Of a DNA stretch of 64,000 bases, positions 37,991 to 45,222 are shown piece after piece. How positions within the stretch are numbered: position 1 is the first letter of the stretch; the number at the start of each line of letters is the position of its first letter. The DNA is taken from the NCBI GenBank assembly GCA_045106735.1, contig JBGCEZ010000014.1, positions 1 to 64,000 on the forward strand. The letters run 5' to 3'. The notes beneath the pieces were generated by a model that did not search any database, had not been told where the DNA came from, and saw nothing but the letters and a program-made list of their open reading frames with translations. A program made the translations under genes and the position numbers. Source of the DNA: JBGCEZ01 sp045106735 (GTDB lineage Bacteria > Planctomycetota > Phycisphaerae > Phycisphaerales > SM1A02).

Positions 37991-39210
37991 TGCTCGCGGC
38001 GCGGCCCGTTCTCATCGCACACCGCGTACTTGGTCCAACTGCGAGAACGCATCACCGCACTCCCGGCGACGCCGGCTCGGTTGACGGCGTACACGATCGC
38101 GTTGAAGTTCGGTTCGCCGCGGTTGTTCAGCAGCTCGGGACGGCGCGTGTTCCGGGCGATGCGGCGCAGGGCGGCCAAGCACGCATCGACTGGGGCCATT
38201 CCTTCTTCCATGCCGCGGACGATCTCGTACGAACCGCACGACTGGATGAGCGATTCGCCGCGCCCGGTGGCTCCGGCCCCGCCGACCGCATTGTCGCAGT
38301 AGCAGCCCGCGCCGATGATCGGCGAATCGCCAACCCGGCCGGGGATCTTCCAACTCAACCCGCTGGTCGTCGTGCACGAGCCCACGTCACCGTCCGGGGC
38401 GATGGCCGAGCAGTGGATCGTGCCCCACGTGAACGGGTATCCGAGCTGCGATTCGGCATCGGATTCCGCGTCGGCTCCCAAATCGCGCCGCGTCATCTGC
38501 TCGCCGGGGCCGACCGCTCCCGGCGCCGCGCCGGGCGCCGGGTCGCCGCCGGCGTTCTCGCGAAGCGGAATGCGCTGATCCAACCAATCGTCGTCGGCAT
38601 TCTGCTTGCGCTTCCACGCCCGCCAGGACTTGGCCGACTGCTCGGTCAGCAGTTCCGCGTGCGGATGCCCCATCTGCCGAGCAAATCGGTACGCCCCGTC
38701 GCCGACCAACATCACGTGGTCCGTCGAGTCGAGCACGCGGAGGGCGACTTCCGACACATGAAGAATGTTCTCGACGCCGCCCACCGCACCGGCCTTGTGC
38801 ATCCGGCCGTCCATGACCGACGCATCCAACTGCACCACGCCTTCGGCGTTCGGCAAACCGCCGAGCCCCACGCTGCGGTCCGTCGGATCGGCCTCGACGA
38901 TCTTGACGCCCTCGACGACGGCGACGGTCGGCGACTCGCCCTCCATCATGAGGTCCCACGCCCGCTCCACCGTTCGCATGCCGTTGCCCGAGCTGATGAC
39001 CACCGGACGCACCGCGTCGCGCCGGCGCCCAGTCCGGACTCGGGTTCGCGTGGCCCGAGCGGCCGCCGTCGCGGCGGTCGCGGCCGCGGCCGGGCCGCCA
39101 ATCGCGGCGGCAGCGGCACCGCCGGCCAGGAATCGACGACGCGAGACGCCGGGCGACGGCGGATCAGAAGATGCGCCCGGGAGCGCGCCGGCAGTTTCAT
39201 CGTGGCTCAT
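37966..39210 (-). CDS. TAT-exported N4-(beta-N-acetylglucosaminyl)-L-asparaginase
   Basis: The 414-residue precursor has a twin-arginine signal (SRRRFLAGGAAAAAIGG). The Ntn-hydrolase fold of aspartylglucosaminidase is clear: PVVISSGNGMRTVERAWDLM, GVENILHVSEVALRVL, and after an acidic linker the self-cleavage site G|T264 in WGTIHCSAI, where Thr264 becomes the nucleophile. Then GRVGDSPIIGAGCYCDNAVGGAGATGRGE follows, the beta-subunit segment typical of the family. The enzyme splits the GlcNAc-Asn bond once the Asn is free of peptide. It overlaps the GH20 gene. Export by TAT contrasts with the neighbouring glycosidases, which show no signal peptide. Confidence 0.95.
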   Translation of the reverse strand: MSHDETAGALPGASSDPPSPGVSRRRFLAGGAAAAAIGGPAAAATAATAAARATRTRVRTGRRRDAVRPVVISSGNGMRTVERAWDLMMEGESPTVAVVEGVKIVEADPTDRSVGLGGLPNAEGVVQLDASVMDGRMHKAGAVGGVENILHVSEVALRVLDSTDHVMLVGDGAYRFARQMGHPHAELLTEQSAKSWRAWKRKQNADDDWLDQRIPLRENAGGDPAPGAAPGAVGPGEQMTRRDLGADAESDAESQLGYPFTWGTIHCSAIAPDGDVGSCTTTSGLSWKIPGRVGDSPIIGAGCYCDNAVGGAGATGRGESLIQSCGSYEIVRGMEEGMAPVDACLAALRRIARNTRRPELLNNRGEPNFNAIVYAVNRAGVAGSAVMRSRSWTKYAVCDENGPRREQCAGLFED

Positions 39211-39263
39211 GGCGCGATCCTACCCTGCCTCCCGGCCATCGGCGGGATACGATCCACGACTTC

Positions 39264-39896
39264 ATGCCGACGCCACCCCCCAATCCGCCGCCGGTGCCGC
39301 CGGTGCCGCCGCCACCACCGCCGCCGCCCGCCGCAGTGGCCGCGTCCAGTGCGGCCGCACCGTCCGCCGAATCGGCGAGCGACACCGAATCAACGCGCCG
39401 CGGCTGGGGATTCGCGCAGCCGCTGGTTTCGATGAGCCTGCGCGTGATCGCGGTCGGCGTCCTGCTGGCCATGGCCGCCGGATTGTTCATGCTGTCGCGC
39501 GACCACCCGACCGACATCAGCTTCATGCCATCGTGCCCATCGAAGCGGCTGGCCAACCTCGAGTGCCCCGGCTGCGGCACGACGCGGGGCGTGCACCACC
39601 TGCTCAATGGCCGCGTGGGCGAAGCGTGGCGTCACAACCCGGCGATGGTCGCGTTCGGGTTGCCGCTCGGCGGACTGCTGGTCATCGACATGCTGTCTCG
39701 CGTGGTCCGCGGACGGCGCATCCAGCTCCTCATGCCGGCCAAAGCCGGATGGATGATCTTCTTCGTCCTGACCGGCTACACCGTCATGCGAAATCTGCCA
39801 GGCGAACGCTTCTCAGCGTGGCGGCCACCGCCAGTCGCCACGATCGGAACCCCGGCCCCGGCCTCAGCGACCGCACCGTCATCCGCGAAGCCGTAG
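39264..39896 (+). CDS. DUF2752 domain membrane protein
   Basis: The 210-residue protein begins with a Pro-rich stretch. The DUF2752 domain has LECPGCGTTRGVHHLLNGRVGEAWRHNPAM, with the conserved CPGCG-TR-A motif, between three or four hydrophobic segments (VIAVGVLLAMAAGLFML, VAFGLPLGGLLVIDML, AGWMIFFVLTGYTVMRN). Function unknown; the CPxCGxTR motif is the family hallmark. It is divergent from the glycosylasparaginase gene and ends 10 bp before the end of the convergent GYF pseudogene. Confidence 0.9.
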   Translation: MPTPPPNPPPVPPVPPPPPPPPAAVAASSAAAPSAESASDTESTRRGWGFAQPLVSMSLRVIAVGVLLAMAAGLFMLSRDHPTDISFMPSCPSKRLANLECPGCGTTRGVHHLLNGRVGEAWRHNPAMVAFGLPLGGLLVIDMLSRVVRGRRIQLLMPAKAGWMIFFVLTGYTVMRNLPGERFSAWRPPPVATIGTPAPASATAPSSAKP

Positions 39897-39906
39897 CCCC
39901 GTTCGG

Positions 39907-40575
39907 TCAAGCTCCCGAGATGGTCGAAACGACGCCGAGCAGACCACCGACCACGCAGAGTCCCGAGAAGATCACCGCAAAGACGATGCGACCGAAGCCG
40001 CGTGGGGCGACCTGGCCGACGTCCGCCGCCGCAGCCTTCGCCCGGCGGTTGAGCTTCCAGGCCAACACCGATCCACCGAAGATCAGAAGCGCGACGACGG
40101 TCACGATCACGGCCCCGGCCAGATCACTCCCAACGACGTCGCTCCCGAACGCAAACGTGATCGCCTGGAAGATCGGACAGAGCAGCGCGAGATACGACAT
40201 GAGAATCGCGCCGGGCGACGTGTTGATCGGCAACACCGCAGCGAGCGCTTTGTCCTCGGGTGTGGCCACCGTCGGCACGATCGGTCGCAGGAGCGGCACC
40301 GCCCCGGCCGCGATCCATTGCGTCGATCCCACCGCACAGACCGGCGAGACGCTCGTCAGCGTCTTGGCTTCCACTTGCTCGCGCAGCTAGTCCATGGTCC
40401 ACGGTCCGAGCGGCGCTCCGCCTGGTCCCGCGGTGTACCACCGAGGTACCGGCGGAGGCGCGGGCGTCGCCGCCGCTCCCGTCGCCGCCGGCTCACCATG
40501 CCCACGATGAACACCACCGTCTCCGGTGGCGTGCTTCGCGTCTGCCGTGGCGTCCAAGTCCTGACCGGTGGTCAT
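39907..40575 (-). pseudogene. GYF-domain membrane protein interrupted by an in-frame TAG
   Basis: From ATG 40575 (GGGAG nine bases upstream) the frame reads a Pro/Ala linker and then RWYTAGPGGAPLGPWTMD, an amber codon (40389-40387), and LREQVEAKTLTSVSPVCAVGSTQWIAAG in the same frame. Joined, this is one GYF_2 domain (pattern W-Y-x-G-P-x-x-x-L-x-x-x-V-x-x-G-x-L). The residue at the stop is normally Glu, Asp or Gln, so CAG to TAG fits. Two to three membrane helices follow (LPINTSPGAILMSYLALLCP, AGAVIVTVVALLIFGGSVLAWKL, GRIVFAVIFSGLCVVGGLLGVV). It may be a true nonsense mutation, an assembly error, or two fragments. The intact paralog is the next gene. Confidence 0.7.
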
Positions 40576-40608
40576 CTGTCGAGCTCCCCCAGGGTCGTCG
40601 AATTCGAA

Positions 40609-41145
40609 TCAGGGGTTGAATCCGCCGCCACCACTGGCGCCAGCAATCCCCGCAAAGATGGTCAGTCCCATGTATCCGCCGTTGACGAGCAACCCGATCA
40701 CCAGCGAGACGATCATCCACGTCTTGCGGGCGTTCGCCGCCTTCTGGTAGCCAGCGACATCGCCGGTCGCCGCCGCGGTGTTGCCCTGGGCGGTGTAGAT
40801 GATGGCGACGATGCCGCCGATGAGGCAGCAACACAGCGTCGTCAGCACCGGCAGCACAAAGTCGAGCTTGGGCAGATCCGCGCCGCCGTACGTGCCGGGG
40901 GCCATCCCCATCGGCGGCGGCGACATGCCGGGCGCACCCGGAGCTCCCATCGGCGCCGCGGGAGCCACGGCGATCCCCGACGCGCGAAGCGCATCACCCA
41001 CGGACTGCCAGGTCTCGCCGCCTTCGATGCACGCGGGCTGGTCGATCCGCAGTTCCCCGCGGTCGAGCTTCTGCTTCAGTTCCTCACCCTCGAACGGGCC
41101 AAAGACCTGCCCGTCCGCGTCCGAAACCCACCAGCGAGTTGCCAT
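40609..41145 (-). CDS. GYF-domain protein with CD225/dispanin-like membrane region
   Basis: The 178-residue protein opens with a GYF_2 domain, RWWVSDADGQVFGPFEGEELKQKLDRGELRIDQPACIEGGETWQSV. A Gly/Pro/Met-rich linker follows. Then come two helices with the CD225/dispanin pattern: DFVLPVLTTLCCCLIGGIVAIIYTAQGNTAAATGDVAGYQKAANARKTWMIVSLVIGLLVN. This includes the cysteine cluster and the A-x-x-A-R-x-x-x motif between the helices. GYF domains bind Pro-rich peptides in eukaryotes; the bacterial role is unknown. The interrupted paralog follows 33 bp downstream. Confidence 0.88.
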   Translation of the reverse strand: MATRWWVSDADGQVFGPFEGEELKQKLDRGELRIDQPACIEGGETWQSVGDALRASGIAVAPAAPMGAPGAPGMSPPPMGMAPGTYGGADLPKLDFVLPVLTTLCCCLIGGIVAIIYTAQGNTAAATGDVAGYQKAANARKTWMIVSLVIGLLVNGGYMGLTIFAGIAGASGGGGFNP

Positions 41146-41242
41146 CGTTCCGTGCTCCTGTCACACAAGGAGGCCACGGAATCCGCAGCCGGTTTCACCA
41201 TGCACGCGTGCGCGTGCGTGCGCCGCCCAATGCTCATCGGCC

Positions 41243-42199
41243 TCAGGCGGGCACGCCGGCCAGTCCGAGCGCCTCGGCCATCTTCGAACCCAGGTCGGCC
41301 GGGCTCTGGGCCACGGTCACGCCGCACGATTCCAGGGCCGCCATCTTGGCCGCCGCGGTGTCGTCCGCACCGCCGATGATCGCGCCAGCGTGGCCCATTC
41401 GCTTGCCGGGAGGGGCCGTCTTGCCGGCGATGAAGCTGACCACGGGCTTCTTCACGTTGGCCTTGATCCAGTGTCCGGCCTCGGTCTCGTCGGAGCCGCC
41501 GATCTCGCCGATCATGACGATGCCGTCGGTCGCCGGGTCGTTCTCGAACATCCCGAGCAACTCGATGAAGTTCAGGCCCTTCACCGGGTCGCCGCCGATG
41601 CCGACGCAGGTGGTCTGGCCGATGCCGAGCTCCGAGCACTGCCAGACCGCTTCGTAGGTCAGCGTGCCGGAACGCGAGATGATGCCGACGGCCTTGCCGG
41701 TCGGCGCGTCATCCTTGTGCGTGTTGATGTAGCCGGGCATGATCCCGATCTTGCAGCCGCCCTCAAAGGTGGCCGACGGACCTTCGCCGCTGACCAGCCG
41801 GCCGGGCGTGATCACCCCGGGGCAGTTCGGGCCGACGAGGTGCACATCCGGATAGTCGGCCAGCGCGGCCCGGGCACGGATCATGTCCTGGACCGGAATG
41901 CCCTCGGTGATCGCGCAGATCAACTTCACGCCGGAGGCCGCGGCCTCGATGATGCCGTCGGCGGCGAACGGCGGCGGCACGAAGATCATCGATGCGGTGG
42001 CGCCGGTGGCGTCGACCGCGTCGCGGACCGTGTTGAAGATCGGCAGGCCGTTGGCGTCCTTCTGGCCGCCCTTGCCCGGCGTGACGCCGCCGACCATCTG
42101 CGTGCCGTAGTCGAGGCAGCCCTTGGTATGGAAGGCGCCGGCGGAGCCGGTGATGCCCTGGCAGATGACCTTGGTGTCGCCGTCGATGAGAATGGCCAT
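41243..42199 (-). CDS. sucD: succinate--CoA ligase (ADP-forming) subunit alpha
   Basis: The 318-residue protein starts at MAILIDGDTKVICQGITGSAGAFHTKGCLDYGTQMVGGVTPGKGG, the CoA-binding N-terminus. IMPGYINTHKDDAPTGKAVGIISRSGTLTYEAV and CVGIGGDPVKGLNFIELLGMFENDP follow. The phosphohistidine is in MGHAGAIIGG. It converts succinyl-CoA to succinate with formation of ATP or GTP in the TCA cycle. The beta subunit gene sucC, normally adjacent, is not in the window; the divergent gene upstream is holA. Confidence 0.97.
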   Translation of the reverse strand: MAILIDGDTKVICQGITGSAGAFHTKGCLDYGTQMVGGVTPGKGGQKDANGLPIFNTVRDAVDATGATASMIFVPPPFAADGIIEAAASGVKLICAITEGIPVQDMIRARAALADYPDVHLVGPNCPGVITPGRLVSGEGPSATFEGGCKIGIMPGYINTHKDDAPTGKAVGIISRSGTLTYEAVWQCSELGIGQTTCVGIGGDPVKGLNFIELLGMFENDPATDGIVMIGEIGGSDETEAGHWIKANVKKPVVSFIAGKTAPPGKRMGHAGAIIGGADDTAAAKMAALESCGVTVAQSPADLGSKMAEALGLAGVPA

Positions 42200-42329
42200 G
42201 GGGCTCGGTTCCGAAGCTAAAGGGACGCGGAAGGCGGTCGGTGAATGGCCGGCGAGGATACCCGCCCCAGCCCAGCACGACAAAGCACGGACCCAGGCGA
42301 GCCGCCGCATCCTCGGTATCCTCGGCTCC

Positions 42330-43370
42330 ATGGCCACGCGCACATCCGGTCGCCGATCTGCTGCCCCCCCTCCCACGCTGGGCCCCGAGCACCGCGTGGT
42401 GATCCTGCGGGGTCCCGAGTCCTACCTGCGGCGTTCCTATACGCAGCAGGTCGAGACCGCCCTGCGGACGGCCCACGGCTCGGTTGACCGATTCGAGTAC
42501 GACGGCCGGAACGTCGATACCGCGACCGTCCTCGACGAGCTCCGCACCTACGCCCTGCTGCAGGAGCACAAGCTGGTGGTCGTCGACCATGCCGATCAGT
42601 TTCTGGCCGCCGCCGGCGGAAGCGGATCCGGGCCGACAACCCGCGAGCTGGTCGAGGCCTACGCCGCGAACCCCGTGGATTCCGCCACGCTGATCCTGCG
42701 GGCCGAGACCTGGCGGCCGGGCAAGCTCGACAAGGCGGTGGAGAAGGTCGGGGCCATCATCAAGTGCGAGGCCCCCGACTCGGCCGCCGCCGCTCGCTGG
42801 TGCATCGCCCGGGTGGACCGGGCCCACGGCGCGGTGCTGGACCCGGCGGCCGCCCGTCTGCTGGTCGAACGCATCGGCCCGAGCCTGGACCGGCTGGACA
42901 GCGAACTCGGCAAGCTGGCCGCCCACGCGGAGACCGGGGCCACCATCGGGGCCGATGCTGTTCGGTCGATGGTTGGACTCAGCCGAGAGGAAAAGGCCTG
43001 GCAGATCCAAGAAGTGCTGCTGGGCGCCCCCATCGGCACCGGAATCCGCACGGTCCGGGAACTCTTGGAAGTCAGCCGGCAACCTGAGCAACTGATTCTG
43101 TGGTCGATCACCGATCTGGCCCGCAAGCTCCACGCGGCCAGCCGGCTCTTGAAGAGCGGCGAGTCGCCCGGGGCGGTTCGCAAGGAGCTGAGGCTGTTCG
43201 GGGCGGCCGCGGGGCCGATCCTGGACCGGGCCCGGCGGATGGAGCCGGCGGCCGCCGCCCGCTTGGTCGAAGCGGCCCTGGAGGCGGATCGCAACTCCAA
43301 GCGAGGTATCGGACGTTCGGATCGGACGCTGGAAACCCTCGTGGTCCGGTTCGCCGATACCAGCGTCTGA
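42330..43370 (+). CDS. holA: DNA polymerase III subunit delta
   Basis: The 346-residue protein has the delta layout: HRVVILRGPESYLRRSYTQQVETAL, VLDELRTYALLQEHKLVVVDHADQFL, a degenerate AAA+ domain (TLILRAETWRPGKLDKAVEKVGAIIKCEAP), LLVERIGPSLDRLDSELGKLAAHAE, and the C-terminal collar (QLILWSITDLARKLHAASRLLKSG). The clamp loader delta subunit opens the sliding clamp. The start is the ATG of MATRTSGRRSA; the longer frame would overlap divergent sucD. Downstream by 87 bp is a lipoprotein gene. Confidence 0.93.
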   Translation: MATRTSGRRSAAPPPTLGPEHRVVILRGPESYLRRSYTQQVETALRTAHGSVDRFEYDGRNVDTATVLDELRTYALLQEHKLVVVDHADQFLAAAGGSGSGPTTRELVEAYAANPVDSATLILRAETWRPGKLDKAVEKVGAIIKCEAPDSAAAARWCIARVDRAHGAVLDPAAARLLVERIGPSLDRLDSELGKLAAHAETGATIGADAVRSMVGLSREEKAWQIQEVLLGAPIGTGIRTVRELLEVSRQPEQLILWSITDLARKLHAASRLLKSGESPGAVRKELRLFGAAAGPILDRARRMEPAAAARLVEAALEADRNSKRGIGRSDRTLETLVVRFADTSV

Positions 43371-43457
43371 CGACGCGGCCTGCTTTCGGTGCGGGATTCG
43401 GTCGTCATTCGGCCGCTCCGGGCGAGGTGGAACCTCGCCAGTCCCGCAGGAGGCAGC

Positions 43458-45065
43458 ATGACCGCATCTCGGTGGCGCCAGCTCCACACATCGCCTTCCC
43501 GCCCTCGTCCGGCATCGGCCGCGGCGATCGGTCTCGCGATCGGCGTGGGAACCTGCTTCATCGCGGCGATCGGGCTCTCGGGCTGCGGCGCCGCCGGCGG
43601 CCCCCGCACGAATGGGCCCATGTCCGGCCCCTCCTACGGCGGACCGGCCAACGGGTCCGGCACCATCGACGAGCGATCGGCCGAACGACGGGAAGAACTC
43701 AGCCGCAAGTACGGCGGCGGCGACGTCAATCGTGCGAACGCCGAGTTGCCCCCGCGACCGGCCGGCGATCCGCGCCTGCTCGACGCCGCAGGACACGCGG
43801 CGGTTCTGGTGAACGACCTCATGCTCGCCAACGGCCGCGGGAACGCGCTGACCGATTCCACCGGCCGGGCGGTTTCGGACCCGGCGACCACGGCCCAGAA
43901 GCAAGCGCCCGGGTTGGACTCGAGAGCCGATCGAGCGCGGCGTGCGGCCGACGCGGATCGCCGAGCCCAAAGCCAGACCGCCACCCGGCCCGCGGCGAGC
44001 AACGGTCGGCCGAACGACGGCATCATGTTCAATGGCGGCGCCACCACCCCGAGCACCCGGACCGGTCAGGCCGGCGGCGCGTCCACGACGGCCGACTACA
44101 TCACTGGGGCCGCGGACCTGCCCCCCGCCCGTCGCGCTCGCCCATCCGGCGCCGCCGCTTCGGCGAACCCGCGCCCGGCGGCATCCGGCACCGCCGCGCA
44201 CGCGGCCGCCGGCACCGACAATTGGCGGTCGTCGCCCTTCGGTCGCCCGGAAGCGCGCGTCGCCGTGCCCACCGGACCCCGCGCCACGCTCGGTGACGCG
44301 AGCGATGCGGCAGTCAATGCCCAGGACGCCGCCGGAGTCCGCCGCGCTCCGAACATCGACGCGACCGCCGCCGCCTCGGCCGGCTACCGCCGCGCTTTGC
44401 TGGATCGCGTGATCGACGGCGCGAACGGCCCGCTTGACGACCTCATCGCCATGGCCCTCTCGTTCGCCGCCGACCCCGATGGCCGGATCGAACCCGAGTA
44501 CTACCGCGGGCTGACCCCTGAGCAACGCGAGGTCGTTGACGCGTTCGAAGAATTCGCCCGCGAGGTCTCCAAGGCCGCGACCGGCGAAGGAGATCCCGAA
44601 GAACTCGTCCGCATCACCGAACAACTGCGCGATCGACTGGCCCGGACGCCGATGCTCGCAATCCGCAACCCGAGCATGTGCCTGGCCGTCGAAGGTTTCG
44701 GCAACGTGGAGCCCGTCGCGAACACCGCGTTCCCCGCCGGCGTGGAAACGCCGGTCCTCATCTACGCCGAGGTCGACGAGTTCACCAGCCGCACCGACGA
44801 CTCCGGCGACTGGATCACCAGCCTCGAGCTCCGCACCAGCATCTACAGTGACCGCGAGACCATGCCGGTCTGGAGCGGCGACTGGCACCAGGTGCTCGAC
44901 AAGAGTCGCACGCAGCGTCGCGACTTCTTCGTGACGCAGGAACTGTGGATTCCCGACGCCCTGAGCCTCGGCCGCTACCACGTGAAGCTGGAACTGCGCG
45001 ACCGGGCGAGCGGCGCGGTGGACGAGCAGTCGCTGCCCTTTGACGTGGTGGTGCGGCCCCGCTGA
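43458..45065 (+). CDS. lipoprotein of unknown function
   Basis: The 535-residue protein starts after AGGAGG and has a lipobox at LSGC (Cys43). About 270 residues of Ala/Asn/Gly/Arg-rich low-complexity sequence form a spacer. The C-terminal ~230 residues are structured: AGYRRALLDRVIDGANGPLDDLIAMALSFAADPDGRIEPEYYRGLTPEQREVVDAFEEFAREV, then a beta-sandwich-like end (PVLIYAEVDEFTSR, SLELRTSIYSDRETMPVWSGDWHQVLDKS, RRDFFVTQELWIPDALSLGRYHVKLELRD). I do not recognise the family. A damaged copy of the last ~55 residues lies at 46890-47060. Confidence 0.82.
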   Translation: MTASRWRQLHTSPSRPRPASAAAIGLAIGVGTCFIAAIGLSGCGAAGGPRTNGPMSGPSYGGPANGSGTIDERSAERREELSRKYGGGDVNRANAELPPRPAGDPRLLDAAGHAAVLVNDLMLANGRGNALTDSTGRAVSDPATTAQKQAPGLDSRADRARRAADADRRAQSQTATRPAASNGRPNDGIMFNGGATTPSTRTGQAGGASTTADYITGAADLPPARRARPSGAAASANPRPAASGTAAHAAAGTDNWRSSPFGRPEARVAVPTGPRATLGDASDAAVNAQDAAGVRRAPNIDATAAASAGYRRALLDRVIDGANGPLDDLIAMALSFAADPDGRIEPEYYRGLTPEQREVVDAFEEFAREVSKAATGEGDPEELVRITEQLRDRLARTPMLAIRNPSMCLAVEGFGNVEPVANTAFPAGVETPVLIYAEVDEFTSRTDDSGDWITSLELRTSIYSDRETMPVWSGDWHQVLDKSRTQRRDFFVTQELWIPDALSLGRYHVKLELRDRASGAVDEQSLPFDVVVRPR

Positions 45066-45136
45066 GCGGCCCCGCTGAGCGGACCGGCTGCCGGCCGATG
45101 GCCCGGCGGTTCGGGCTTCCGGGCGTCGAACAAACA

Positions 45137-45168
45137 CGAGGCGGACGACCGGGAGATCGTCCGCCTCG
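45137..45168. terminator. 12-bp hairpin between convergent genes, terminator-like
   Basis: CGAGGCGGACGA and TCGTCCGCCTCG form a perfect 12-bp stem with an 8-base loop. It lies between the lipoprotein gene ending at 45065 and the LamG gene ending at 45223. There is no T-tract, so it may terminate weakly or protect mRNA 3' ends. Confidence 0.6.
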
Positions 45169-45222
45169 CATCAAACATGCCAGAGGATGTCACGGACGGT
45201 GGACCGCGATCCGGCCGCCGCC

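Noticed and set aside
41243..43370. sucD-holA divergent pair as a special regulatory unit
   Set aside because: Both are housekeeping genes and the 130-bp spacer shows no palindrome or clear promoter; sucC being elsewhere is not unusual enough to report.
41763..45137. Very long open frame (over 1100 codons) on the minus strand across sucD, holA and the lipoprotein gene
   Set aside because: It is antisense to three well-supported genes; long antisense frames are expected in DNA this GC-rich and its product has no recognisable domain.
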